From Sutterella wadsworthensis (GTDB lineage Bacteria > Pseudomonadota > Gammaproteobacteria > Burkholderiales > Burkholderiaceae_F): a stretch of DNA of 64,000 nucleotides. The notes under the pieces are model-generated. The model made no database searches and was not told where the DNA came from. It saw nothing but the letters and a program-made list of their open reading frames with translations. The stretch lies in assembly GCF_003315195.1 (NCBI RefSeq), contig NZ_QNRV01000009.1, positions 16,283 through 80,282 of the forward strand. The letters are read 5' to 3'. Position numbers and translations under genes: made by a program. Shown piece after piece: positions 47,981-56,216 of this stretch (position 1 is the stretch's first letter; every line of letters starts with the position of its first letter).

Positions 47981-49384
47981 TTACGGAAGGATGAAGAGGT
48001 AGACAACCAAGAAGTTCACCACACAGCAGCAAAGCAGCGGAACCATGTTGCGCTTTACAACGCGGAATGGCGATACACCGGCCATACCAGCCACAGCCAC
48101 AATGCCGCCCGTCACCGGAGACATCGTGCGGCCGAAGCCCGTCATGGTCTGCAGGGGCAGCAGCACGTCAGCAGCATGGACGCCGAACTTTTCAGCAATA
48201 GCCGGAGCGATAGAGGCAAAGGAGTAGAACGGAGCGTTGCCCGAACCCATCAAGAAGGCAATGATGCCGATGATGACGCCCATCACGATGATCAGCGACA
48301 TGACGCCGAGACCCATCGATTCCGCCCCTGCGATCAGCGCATTGACTGCACCGATTGCCGTGAGGCCTTTGCCGAATACCTGACCCGCAACAATGAGGGT
48401 GACGACGACGGCAAAGTATTTGCCCATGCCTTCAAAGAAGACCTTCATGCTGGCCATGACTTCAGCGAATTCACGCTTGCGGATGTATTCGAAGATCATG
48501 GAGACGAAAATCGTGATGATGACAGCTGCCGGGATGCCGAGCTTGATGGTCGGCAGACCAAAGTACTCAGTCACAATCGGGTTGAACGTGAGCAGGAGGA
48601 AGAGCGGCAGAACGGTGAGCAGAGCGTAGATCTTAGGAGCTTTGTTAGTATCGTCAGCTTCTTCTTGACGGAACTTTTCGCGCAGCGCTTCAAAATCCGG
48701 ATCAAGTCCTTCGCGCTTGTCCCAATACTTTTGAGCAAAGTACATCGTTACAAGCATCGTCGGGAGCAGGGCCCAGTAAATGCCCATCTGCCAATTCAGG
48801 AAGTAGTCGGCCCATTCAATACCAGCCGTTTTGCAGGCCATATTGCAAGAGGCGGATCCTGGTCCGAGGTCGAAGAAGCGGCCCGCAGCAATGACGCAGA
48901 CAGCAGTCATTCTCGGCACGCCGGCGCGGATGAACACCGGGTACATGGTGACCATCATCAGCAGACCGAGACCGGAAGCTGAGGGAATCGCCATACCAAG
49001 CAGCTGATCGACAATGAAACCGGCCATGGCGAGCATATACGGATTCTTGACGTACTTGAGCGGCGCACTGACAACGTCATAGAGCGAACGGCCGGCTTCA
49101 AGCTTGTCCATGTACTTGGCGAAGCCGCCCATGCACATAATGTTTAAGCCCAGTCCGCCGAGCGTGGTTGAAAAGACATCCTGAATGATTTTGAAGATGT
49201 CGAAGAATTCTGATCCCGTGCCCTTTTTCAAGGCCAGTCCGGGCTCTACATCAAGCAGTACGGCGCAGCACAACAGCACCAGGCCGGCAATCATCAAGAC
49301 TGCCGTCGGATACACTTTTTTGATGATCAGATAACCAACGCAAACAATCACAACGATTGCGATGGTATTCGCTATAGCTCCCAT
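47981..49384 (-). CDS. DcuC family anaerobic C4-dicarboxylate-type carrier (first copy)
   Basis: This is an inner-membrane carrier of 467 residues with about 12 hydrophobic segments. Family marks are LTTMCM-like GLNIMCMGGFAKYMD, AIPSASGLGLLMMVTMYP, FFDLGPGSASCNMA, and MGSGNAPFYSFASIAPAIAEKFG. DcuC proteins exchange or export fumarate, succinate and related acids in anaerobic cells; this relative may carry another organic acid. It follows the enolase-superfamily dehydratase by 84 bases. The second copy at 56217 is a clear paralogue. Confidence 0.85.
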   Translation of the reverse strand: MGAIANTIAIVVIVCVGYLIIKKVYPTAVLMIAGLVLLCCAVLLDVEPGLALKKGTGSEFFDIFKIIQDVFSTTLGGLGLNIMCMGGFAKYMDKLEAGRSLYDVVSAPLKYVKNPYMLAMAGFIVDQLLGMAIPSASGLGLLMMVTMYPVFIRAGVPRMTAVCVIAAGRFFDLGPGSASCNMACKTAGIEWADYFLNWQMGIYWALLPTMLVTMYFAQKYWDKREGLDPDFEALREKFRQEEADDTNKAPKIYALLTVLPLFLLLTFNPIVTEYFGLPTIKLGIPAAVIITIFVSMIFEYIRKREFAEVMASMKVFFEGMGKYFAVVVTLIVAGQVFGKGLTAIGAVNALIAGAESMGLGVMSLIIVMGVIIGIIAFLMGSGNAPFYSFASIAPAIAEKFGVHAADVLLPLQTMTGFGRTMSPVTGGIVAVAGMAGVSPFRVVKRNMVPLLCCCVVNFLVVYLFILP

Positions 49385-49411
49385 AGCTTGGTCTCCTTGG
49401 TGGTCTCTCGC

Positions 49412-49446
49412 CGCAGCCCCTCAATGGGAATGCATTGGGGGCTGCG
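49412..49446. repeat. Hairpin between the dehydratase gene and its DcuC carrier
   Basis: CGCAGCCCCTCAATG and its near-complement fold around a 6-base loop in the 84-base gap. No T run follows, so it is probably a stabilising or processing hairpin. Confidence 0.5.
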
Positions 49447-49468
49447 ATTTCTCTCGATTTGAAGCTGG

Positions 49469-50659
49469 TTACTTCACCGTCTCCTTGGGCGATTCAGCAA
49501 TGGATTTATCCGTGAGTTCTTGGCCGATGCCGGGAAGATCCGGAATTTGATACTTGCCGTTGACCGGCAGATAGTCGTACTTGCAAGTGACGCGATTGCC
49601 TTCGAGCAGCGCGTAGCGGTGCAGTTCGTGAATAGCAAAGTTAGGAATTGCACATTCAAGCTGCAGCGCAGCGGCAGTCATGATCGGGCCGCCGCAGACG
49701 TGAATCTGGCAGGTCGTGTCATAGATATGACCCATGTCACAGATCTTCTTGGCTTCACTGAAGCCGCCGCAGGTACCCAGGTCAGGCTGAATCAAATCAA
49801 TGATGTGGTCTTCAAAGAACGGACGGAAGCCCCAGCGCGTGTAGACGCGTTCGCCGGCGGCGATCGGAATATTGATGCCGTCCTTGACCTGCTTGAGCTG
49901 GCCGGGGTTAAGGGCCATCACGGGTTCTTCATAAGCGGCGATGCGGAATTCTTCGATCATGTTGCCGAATTCAATGGCTGACGTCGTATCCGTCAGTGCA
50001 TGAGCTTCAACAATGATGTCGATCTTGTCGCCGACAGCTTCTCGGATTGCCTTGAGTCGTTCGTAGCCGACCAACAGATCGCGGCGGGCAAAGCAGCCGT
50101 ACAAATTACGCTTCTTGGCACGGCCTTCAAGGTCAATTTCGTTGACGTCAACTTTGATGGCGTCATAGCCGTCAGCCAGCGCCTGTTCAGCAGCTTTCGC
50201 ATACTGTTCGGGCGTCGTGAGAATTTCCTTTTTTTCCGCATTGCCCCAGCCGAACTGCAGCTGGCTCGCATACGTGCGGAGTTCGTCGCGGCATTTTCCG
50301 CCGAAAAGCTGGTAGCAGGGAACGCCGAGGACCTTGCCTTTAATATCCCAAAGCGCAATATCAATGGCGCTCATGCCGGCAGAAACAACCGTGCCGCCGC
50401 CCTGACCCCAGAAGGTCTTCTTCTGCATCTTGTCCCAGATGTATTCGCTGCGCATGGGGTCTTCACCGATCAGAAGACGAGCGAGATCTTTTGCCATGCC
50501 GAAGCCCGCAGAAGCCCCGACACCATATGCCATGCCGACTTCGCCAAAACCGGAGACACCTTCATCGGTGTTGATGCGGACGACAACCGGGCGCCATTTA
50601 GCTACAGCCGACTGAAGAGGATTCTTCACATCAATGATGTCGACGCTGACGATCTTCAT
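49469..50659 (-). CDS. Enolase-superfamily acid-sugar dehydratase (mandelate racemase group)
   Basis: A 396-residue enzyme of the mandelate racemase/muconate lactonizing group, near galactonate and other acid-sugar dehydratases. The pattern is K169-x-D171 (AIKVDVNE), E218-x-H220 (VEAHAL), E244 or E245 (AYEEPV), E270 (AAGERVYTRWGF), D293 (IQPDLGTCGG), H320 (IHVCGGP) and E345. That set gives the metal ligands and the two acid-base groups expected in acid-sugar dehydratases. The start has AAGGAGTAAG. It heads an operon with a DcuC carrier and an MmgE/PrpD protein. The exact sugar acid is not known. Confidence 0.85.
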   Translation of the reverse strand: MKIVSVDIIDVKNPLQSAVAKWRPVVVRINTDEGVSGFGEVGMAYGVGASAGFGMAKDLARLLIGEDPMRSEYIWDKMQKKTFWGQGGGTVVSAGMSAIDIALWDIKGKVLGVPCYQLFGGKCRDELRTYASQLQFGWGNAEKKEILTTPEQYAKAAEQALADGYDAIKVDVNEIDLEGRAKKRNLYGCFARRDLLVGYERLKAIREAVGDKIDIIVEAHALTDTTSAIEFGNMIEEFRIAAYEEPVMALNPGQLKQVKDGINIPIAAGERVYTRWGFRPFFEDHIIDLIQPDLGTCGGFSEAKKICDMGHIYDTTCQIHVCGGPIMTAAALQLECAIPNFAIHELHRYALLEGNRVTCKYDYLPVNGKYQIPDLPGIGQELTDKSIAESPKETVK

Positions 50660-50831
50660 TTCTTACTCCTTGATTAGTGGAAAAACATGCTGAGGTAGGG
50701 GGGTTCCACATGTTTTGCAACCAATTTAATTTGAACGAACGGCGTCGAAAAGCCCTAAACTATGTTTAAGCATAAGGTTGATTTATTTTTATAAATAATC
50801 TATTTGAATTAATATTTCGATAGTTGGAAAA

Positions 50832-51935
50832 ATGAATAAGTCTGACGAGTTGTTTTCAGCTTTCTCAATGCTCTCGAAGAAAGAGAAGGAGGCGTTTCTA
50901 CTTAAGATTAAATCCGTAGAAGAAGAAAGGCAGACTCAGAAAGGAAAACCTTCCCTGCTGACGCCGGAGAAGGTTCAAAACAACCGTTTTGCGAATGATT
51001 TTTTCTGCCCTCATTGTGAATCTCGCCATGTTGTTCGATATGGCAAAAGACCAGACGGCACTCAACGATTTAAATGTGCAGATTGTCGGAAAGTTTTTCA
51101 GGCGACAACCAATACTGTTTTGGGAAAGAATACATATCAAAATCAAGAGAAGTTGAGAGTGTACGTCAACTGTATGTGTAAAGAATTAAGTGTTCGTCAA
51201 AGTGCAAAGATTTGTGGAATTACTGTCCCTACAGCATTTGCTTGGAGACATAAAATTCTCAATGCGCTGCGAAATACGTGCGAGCATCAAATGTTGTCGG
51301 GCACCGTAGAGCTGGACAGAACCTTCTTTAACCTTTCATTTAAAGGCAGCAGACAAGCTTCTGAGTTTAAGCAACTCATTGAAAAATACGATAAAAATAA
51401 AGAATCTCTGCAGCAAGTATGTGTCCCGCTGGCTGTTGGAAGAGATGGTGGATTTACAGGGAAAGTTTCAACCTTGGGTCGCTCATCCACAGACACTATC
51501 GTGTCGGCAATAAAAGATCATTTGACATCACAGTCAAAACTTCTTACAGATGCTGAGATATTCAAAAACAATCAACACGAAAAAACATTAAGAAATGTCA
51601 ATTTAACGACTGTTAAAGGTATTAATGAAGATAGGTCGCTTGATGCCGTACGAAAATTTAAGCAGGGAATTAATGAATCGATTCATCTTAAATTTCGAGG
51701 TGTAGCTACGAAATATATAAATGACTACATTCTTTGGTATGGATTTTTACACCTCTCTAAACAAAAGCCAAAAGAGTGTGAGAATCTACTTTACGACATC
51801 GCTTTATATAGTATTTGTTCAGTTAATACGCGGTCTATTGGTAAACAAATGATGCCGATTAAGTTGTCGTCTGGCCAGAAGATGCTGCTGTCAGAATTCC
51901 TTGACGGACTAGCTGAAAATACTATGAATGATTGA
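50832..51935 (+). CDS. IS1595-like transposase
   Basis: This 367-residue protein has an N-terminal zinc ribbon (FCPHCESRHVVRYGKR and CADCRKVF) and a DDE transposase domain. Catalytic-type residues appear in GTVELDRTFFNLSFKGSR (first Asp; the usual neighbouring Glu is Arg), in LLTDAEIF (second Asp), and in RGVATKYINDYILWYGF (third region). This fits the IS1595 family. The coding sequence is markedly AT-rich compared with the flanks. The frame is intact. It lies between the dehydratase operon and a LysR gene. Whether it is still active cannot be told. Confidence 0.85.
   Translation: MNKSDELFSAFSMLSKKEKEAFLLKIKSVEEERQTQKGKPSLLTPEKVQNNRFANDFFCPHCESRHVVRYGKRPDGTQRFKCADCRKVFQATTNTVLGKNTYQNQEKLRVYVNCMCKELSVRQSAKICGITVPTAFAWRHKILNALRNTCEHQMLSGTVELDRTFFNLSFKGSRQASEFKQLIEKYDKNKESLQQVCVPLAVGRDGGFTGKVSTLGRSSTDTIVSAIKDHLTSQSKLLTDAEIFKNNQHEKTLRNVNLTTVKGINEDRSLDAVRKFKQGINESIHLKFRGVATKYINDYILWYGFLHLSKQKPKECENLLYDIALYSICSVNTRSIGKQMMPIKLSSGQKMLLSEFLDGLAENTMND
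50832..51935 (+). mobile_element. Insertion sequence of IS1595 type, ends unresolved
   Basis: Coordinates give only the transposase gene. The element probably extends about 100 bases on each side. Clear terminal repeats could not be fixed by eye. A weak candidate pair is GTTCCACATGTTTTGCAA (from about 50710) against the complement of a stretch near 51990-52020 containing CACATGG; it is imperfect. No target duplication was recognised. Confidence 0.5.
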
Positions 51936-52110
51936 TAGTTGTAATTCATTCATACATTTAACATATACATAATAGATATTGCAAGACCATATTTAACAAC
52001 CATGTGTTAGAACATTAATATGGAATAGGACTTGTTTGCGGTTGTATCCATTCCTCCATTGTTAAAATTGCAAAGAACCTTGTTAAGGCTGATAAAAAAA
52101 GGATCTGTCA

Positions 52111-53076
52111 ATGCTTAATGACCTCGAAGCATTGGAAGTATTTGCTTCTTTGTGTACAACAGGATCGATTCAAAAAACTGCTCAGGCGCTCGGTATCGAC
52201 AGCCCAACAGCCTCGCGTAAACTCACAAAGCTGGAAACGCAGTTAGGCAGACAATTGATCAACAGGGAAAAGCGTCCATTTGAAATGACGGCAGATGCCT
52301 GTGCGATTATTGGATCTGTTAAAAAGATTCTGGAGGAGCGACAGCAGATTGAAACCTACTACCGGCGTCTGCAAAGCGACGACTCCATGCTGATCAGAGT
52401 CATGATCGGCAATGCTCACATCAACTTCGCGACGAAGTTCATTTTGGAATATGCAGAACAGTTTCCAAAACTGCGCTTTAACATGCTCTCACCGTCGGAT
52501 GTGCCGAGTTTTCTGGAGGGCAAGGCGGATGTCATCTGTTTGAGTGCACAGGCACAGCTCTCCAACTGCATCATGCTGCCGAGAGGACGGATGATTTTTG
52601 TGCCGGTTGCGACGCCTCAGTATCTAAAAGAACACGGGCCAATCAATCATCCTGACGATCTTCTGCACCACCGAGTATTCAGCAATCTTTATCCGAACAG
52701 CTTCTCGCTTAACTCGAACTATCAGCTCACGAAAAAAGGGCAGAGCTGCAGTTTTCAAGCGATCGATACCATTCGTTATTCGAATGTAGAGATGACTCGA
52801 AGATCGGTGCTTGAACATGCCGGCATAGCACCTTGCATGCCTTTGTTTTTCATCATTGATGATCTCGAAGCCGGGCGCTTAGTGCCGGTATTGGGAGGAT
52901 GGCATCGGCCAAGTCACCAAAATTATGTGGTTTGTAAGGATGATGACTGGAAAATTCGTCAAATTCGAATGTTTTCCAATTGGTGGGCACAAAAACTCGG
53001 CGATTACGAGAAAGAATGTGAAGCTCGTTTAATCAAACTGTACGGGCGAAAATTCTTCCTTAATCTCATTCACTGA
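52111..53076 (+). CDS. LysR family transcriptional regulator
   Basis: This is a 321-residue LysR-type regulator. The winged helix reads LEALEVFASLCTTGSIQKTAQALGIDSPTASRKLTKLE, a normal HTH. The effector domain follows, with VPVATPQYLKEHGPI. It has AAGGATCTG before the ATG. It points away from the dehydratase operon with the insertion sequence between them, so it may once have been its divergent regulator. It is convergent with ridA-dcyD. Target unknown. Confidence 0.85.
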   Translation: MLNDLEALEVFASLCTTGSIQKTAQALGIDSPTASRKLTKLETQLGRQLINREKRPFEMTADACAIIGSVKKILEERQQIETYYRRLQSDDSMLIRVMIGNAHINFATKFILEYAEQFPKLRFNMLSPSDVPSFLEGKADVICLSAQAQLSNCIMLPRGRMIFVPVATPQYLKEHGPINHPDDLLHHRVFSNLYPNSFSLNSNYQLTKKGQSCSFQAIDTIRYSNVEMTRRSVLEHAGIAPCMPLFFIIDDLEAGRLVPVLGGWHRPSHQNYVVCKDDDWKIRQIRMFSNWWAQKLGDYEKECEARLIKLYGRKFFLNLIH

Positions 53077-53079
53077 GCA

Positions 53080-53109
53080 GAAGCGTCCTGCAGAAATACA
53101 AGACGCTTC
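53080..53109. terminator. Probable transcript-end hairpin between LysR and RidA genes
   Basis: GAAGCGTC and GACGCTTC flank a 14-base loop between converging genes. There is no T run, so this is a weak candidate. Confidence 0.4.
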
Positions 53110-53123
53110 ATAGAGCGTGAGCG

Positions 53124-53585
53124 CTAGTGGGCTAATTCCACTACCGCCATGATCTCAACAGGGCTGCCTTCGGGCAGTTCATTGGTACCCAGAGCAAGTC
53201 GAGCGGCTATGCCTGCGTCGCCCCATAGATCTTTAAAGACCTGAGAGGCACCGTTAATGACTTTAGGCTGATCCTCAAAGCCTTTAGCGCAGCGGACATA
53301 ACCGACCACTTGAACGATCTGGCGGATGCGGTCTAAATCCCCAAGATCAAGTTTTAGAACTGCAAGGATATTCAATGCAGCGAGCTGTGCGGCTTGCTGT
53401 GCAGTTTCGATGCTCATGTCCTCGCCGACAACGCCTTTGTACTGCAGAATGCTGCCAATGTCAGGTGTTTGTCCGGACACGTAGACGAGATTTCCCACCC
53501 GTTTGGTAAATACATAGAGTCCGGCTGGTTTTTTGACTTCCGGCAGTTCTAACCCCAGTTTACGAAGCTTTGCTTCAATGTGCAT
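53124..53585 (-). CDS. RidA/YjgF family protein, second type
   Basis: This 153-residue protein of the RidA/YjgF/chorismate-mutase-like fold has NLVYVSGQTPDIG near residue 31 and DAGIAARLALGTNELPEGSPVEIMAVV near the end. The Arg of the active site is retained, but the Glu that canonical RidA has two residues after VEI is replaced by Met (VEIMA). Such subgroups may have changed substrates. It follows the D-cysteine desulfhydrase-like gene by 35 bases and is probably co-transcribed. It may remove 2-aminoacrylate or a related imine made by that enzyme, by inference. Confidence 0.8.
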   Translation of the reverse strand: MHIEAKLRKLGLELPEVKKPAGLYVFTKRVGNLVYVSGQTPDIGSILQYKGVVGEDMSIETAQQAAQLAALNILAVLKLDLGDLDRIRQIVQVVGYVRCAKGFEDQPKVINGASQVFKDLWGDAGIAARLALGTNELPEGSPVEIMAVVELAH

Positions 53586-53620
53586 TTAGTCCTCCATTAA
53601 AAGAGATCCGAAGTGATCGC

Positions 53621-54688
53621 TTATGCCTGAATCTGATTTAAATCTCCGATGATATCGGGTTCAGAAAACAGGGCCGTGGCGCCGCCAGTGTGGAGAAAAA
53701 CCACATTGCTGCCCTTGGGAATACTTCCCGTACGAATGAGATCCATCAGTCCGTGGAAGGCTTTGCCGGAATAAACCGGATCCGTGAAGATACCTTCCGT
53801 TCTCGCAAGGTATCTGATGTCATCATTGGCTTCTTTGTAGGGTTTTTCGTAGCCTGGCCCCACATATTCAGAGTGAATCACAAAGGGCAGCTTGTCGATT
53901 CGCTCTTGTGCGCCAGCGGTTTCCAGAACGCTGTTGGCCAGCTCAACGATCTTTTGGCCATAAGTCGCAGGATCCTTTTTACCGACTTGGATGCCAATCA
54001 ATTGAGTGCTGTCATCGTGCAGCATCGCCGCCCCGGCAGCCAATCCTGCCAGTGTGCCGCCGCTGCCTGTTGCTGTGACCAAGTAGTCGCAGGCTAACCC
54101 GGCAGACTCGCATTGCTCCATTGTTTCGATGTAGCACTCCGCAAAACCGGCTGCCCCGATGGGAGTGGAGCCGCCGATCGGAATGTTGTAGACCTTATGC
54201 CCTTGAGCCGCTAATTGCGCAATATGCGCTTGGAACAGATGGTCATTGGCCTCCATGGTTTCCTTGGTGCTTCGCCCGCAGGACGGCAGAATGTGAATCT
54301 CTGCTCCTAAAATCGTATCGAGCAGCAAGTTGGCTCGAACGTCATTGGGCTGAGGTTCCACGATAGCCCCTAGGTAGACAACAGGGCGCATGCCGCAGCG
54401 CCGAGCGGCGGTAGCAGTTTCCATCACGTGATTGGATTGGGTAGCGCCATAAGTAAAGACGGTGTCGCATCCCTGTTTCTTGGCGTCGTGCAGCAGATAT
54501 TCCAGTTTACGAATTTTGTTGCCGCCGAAGAGCGTCGAGCCGGAGAAGTCTTCCCGCTTTATCCAAAGATTGACGTCATAAGCCGAGGAAATGCTTTCGA
54601 GTTTGTGAAAAGGCGTTGGATAAAAGCCTAAAGAGACTTTGCCGAGATTTCCTAGATGAGCTCTGGCGATCTGTGCATATGTTGCCAT
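53621..54688 (-). CDS. D-cysteine desulfhydrase-like PLP enzyme (ACC deaminase family)
   Basis: This 355-residue protein belongs to the fold-type II PLP family of D-cysteine desulfhydrase, ACC deaminase and L-cysteate sulfo-lyase (CuyA). The PLP lysine is Lys58 in GGNKIRKLEYL, then GATQSNHVMETA, IPIGGSTPIGAAGF and TATGSGGTLAGLAAG for the phosphate. DPVYSGKAFHGL and FLHTGGATALF are late family stretches. Members do beta-elimination of D-cysteine, deaminate ACC, or cleave cysteate; which applies here cannot be decided. The ATG at 54688 is preferred to an upstream in-frame start. A RidA follows. Confidence 0.83.
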   Translation of the reverse strand: MATYAQIARAHLGNLGKVSLGFYPTPFHKLESISSAYDVNLWIKREDFSGSTLFGGNKIRKLEYLLHDAKKQGCDTVFTYGATQSNHVMETATAARRCGMRPVVYLGAIVEPQPNDVRANLLLDTILGAEIHILPSCGRSTKETMEANDHLFQAHIAQLAAQGHKVYNIPIGGSTPIGAAGFAECYIETMEQCESAGLACDYLVTATGSGGTLAGLAAGAAMLHDDSTQLIGIQVGKKDPATYGQKIVELANSVLETAGAQERIDKLPFVIHSEYVGPGYEKPYKEANDDIRYLARTEGIFTDPVYSGKAFHGLMDLIRTGSIPKGSNVVFLHTGGATALFSEPDIIGDLNQIQA

Positions 54689-54753
54689 TTCATTCCCGTC
54701 CTTCTGACCCAATAATGCGTGCCGTATCACTTGATGCGACTTATGCCTCACAG

Positions 54754-54790
54754 CAAATTTGAGTCTATCAAAATAATTTGAATTAATGAA
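54754..54790 (-). promoter_or_regulatory. Conserved element upstream of the D-cysteine desulfhydrase-like gene
   Basis: The minus strand reads ATTCAAATTATTTTGATA, then a variable dinucleotide, CTCAAATTTGCT. Almost the same string lies upstream of the ridA-dcuC-metC unit (58124-58160). It is about 66-100 bases before the start, AT-rich, and may hold a promoter and operator. Confidence 0.6.
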
Positions 54791-54879
54791 GATAATGAAT
54801 CAGGACTGCGGCTCTAAGGAAGGAAAGATTGAGGAAAGATTGCCGCAGCAGAACGGCAAGTTTTCTTGGGGGATAAAGA

Positions 54880-54913
54880 AAAAAGCCCGCACGTTTTGAG
54901 AAACGCACGGGCA
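54880..54913 (-). terminator. Intrinsic terminator of the ridA-dcuC-metC operon
   Basis: On the minus strand GCCCG and CGTTT pair with their complements around a short loop (one mismatch each side) and end in six T residues, about 50 bases past the metC-type stop. Confidence 0.8.
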
Positions 54914-54964
54914 AAAGAGAAACAAAGGGATGCCTCCGATTAGAGAGGCCGCGCAAGGACGCAG

Positions 54965-56131
54965 TTATTTGTGCGAGATCTTGTCAAGGGCTTGACCAAG
55001 ATCCTCAATCAGATCCTGAGCATCTTCCAAGCCAATATGGAAGCGGACGAACGGGCCGCGCTTGCTCCAGTCCGTGGCCGTACGCGGAGGAACCGTCACT
55101 GTGGCCAGACTTTCGTAGCCGCCCCAGCTCGCGCCGCAGGCAAAATACTTGAGCGCATCGGTAAATTTGACGGCATCTTCCTTCGTGTAGCCATCGGCAA
55201 ATTCGATCGTCAACATACCCGACGCGCCCTTGTAGTCGCGCATGAAGATGTCATGATTCGGATGGGTCGGAAGTTTCGGATAGAAGATCGTCTTAATTTC
55301 CGGACGAGTCTGGAGATAAGCCACAACTTCGTCGGTATTCTTTTCGATCTGATTCATGCGGACTGCGAGCGTACGCATGCCGCGAAGGACCAGATAGCAG
55401 TCATCGGGGCTGGTCGTGAAGCCAAGGGCTTCGGGCAGCTTATCGAAGTTCTTCCATTCTTTTTCGTTGCAGACGACGACGCCCATCGTTACGTCTGAAT
55501 GGCCGCTGAGATACTTTGTAGCGGCGATGACAGAAATGTCAGCACCGAGTTTCAGCGGGTTGTAGAGGTAGCCGCTGCTGTAGGTATTGTCAATAGCTAC
55601 AGGAATATTATGGGCATGAGCGATCTTGCAGAGTTTGGGGAGATCAATCACTTCGTAAAGAATCGATCCCGGGCTTTCAACGAGGATCAGCTTGGTATTG
55701 GGCTGAATCAGGCTTTCAACGTCTGAGCAGTCGGCCTTGCAGAAAGTAACGTCAACCTTGACCTTGCTGAGGAAGAGGTTGCAGACCGTGCGGACCGGAC
55801 CGTAGATGGCGTCGGAGACGATGAAGTGAGCACCGGCTTCTGCATAGTTGAGCAGAACCATGGCGAGGGCAGCGAGACCCGTCGGGAACAGCTGAGCGCG
55901 ATAGCCGCCCTCGAGTTCACAGATGAGCTTTTCCAACTCGAAGTTGGTCGTCGTGCCGCGGGCGCCATAGGAAAGAACCCGGTCCGTTGCGCGAAGCTTG
56001 CGGTACTTCTGCCAGGTATCGTAGTCCTTAAACAAAATGGTCGATGCACGCATCACTACCGGATTGACGGAACGAACTTCAACAGACTGGTCGCCGCGGC
56101 CGCTGTGAGTGAGGATAGTATTGACGCCCAT
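54965..56131 (-). CDS. Cystathionine beta-lyase-type PLP enzyme
   Basis: This 388-residue Cys/Met-metabolism PLP enzyme resembles cystathionine beta-lyase (MetC). The PLP lysine is Lys206 in ATKYLSGHSDVTMGVVV. Other marks are YGARGTTTNFELEKLICELE, FPTGLAALAM, AIDNTYSSGY and the late TVTVPPR with GPFVRFHIGLEDAQDLI. Beta-lyases split C-S bonds and release 2-aminoacrylate, giving pyruvate and ammonia. Other members have cystathionine gamma or methionine lyase activity. It is the last gene of the ridA-dcuC-metC unit, with AAGGAGATC. It may act in catabolism rather than methionine synthesis, as the context lacks met genes. Confidence 0.85.
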   Translation of the reverse strand: MGVNTILTHSGRGDQSVEVRSVNPVVMRASTILFKDYDTWQKYRKLRATDRVLSYGARGTTTNFELEKLICELEGGYRAQLFPTGLAALAMVLLNYAEAGAHFIVSDAIYGPVRTVCNLFLSKVKVDVTFCKADCSDVESLIQPNTKLILVESPGSILYEVIDLPKLCKIAHAHNIPVAIDNTYSSGYLYNPLKLGADISVIAATKYLSGHSDVTMGVVVCNEKEWKNFDKLPEALGFTTSPDDCYLVLRGMRTLAVRMNQIEKNTDEVVAYLQTRPEIKTIFYPKLPTHPNHDIFMRDYKGASGMLTIEFADGYTKEDAVKFTDALKYFACGASWGGYESLATVTVPPRTATDWSKRGPFVRFHIGLEDAQDLIEDLGQALDKISHK

Positions 56132-56216
56132 TTGATGATCTCCTTAATCAAGAAGTAGTCGGGTCATGATGAGCGGGAGGCCTGGGGGTCCCCCGCATTG
56201 TGTTTTTTGCCGTGAA

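Noticed and set aside
50700..52040. Exact terminal repeats for the IS1595-like element
   Set aside because: The only candidate pair is imperfect and needs gaps, so the ends were left unresolved.
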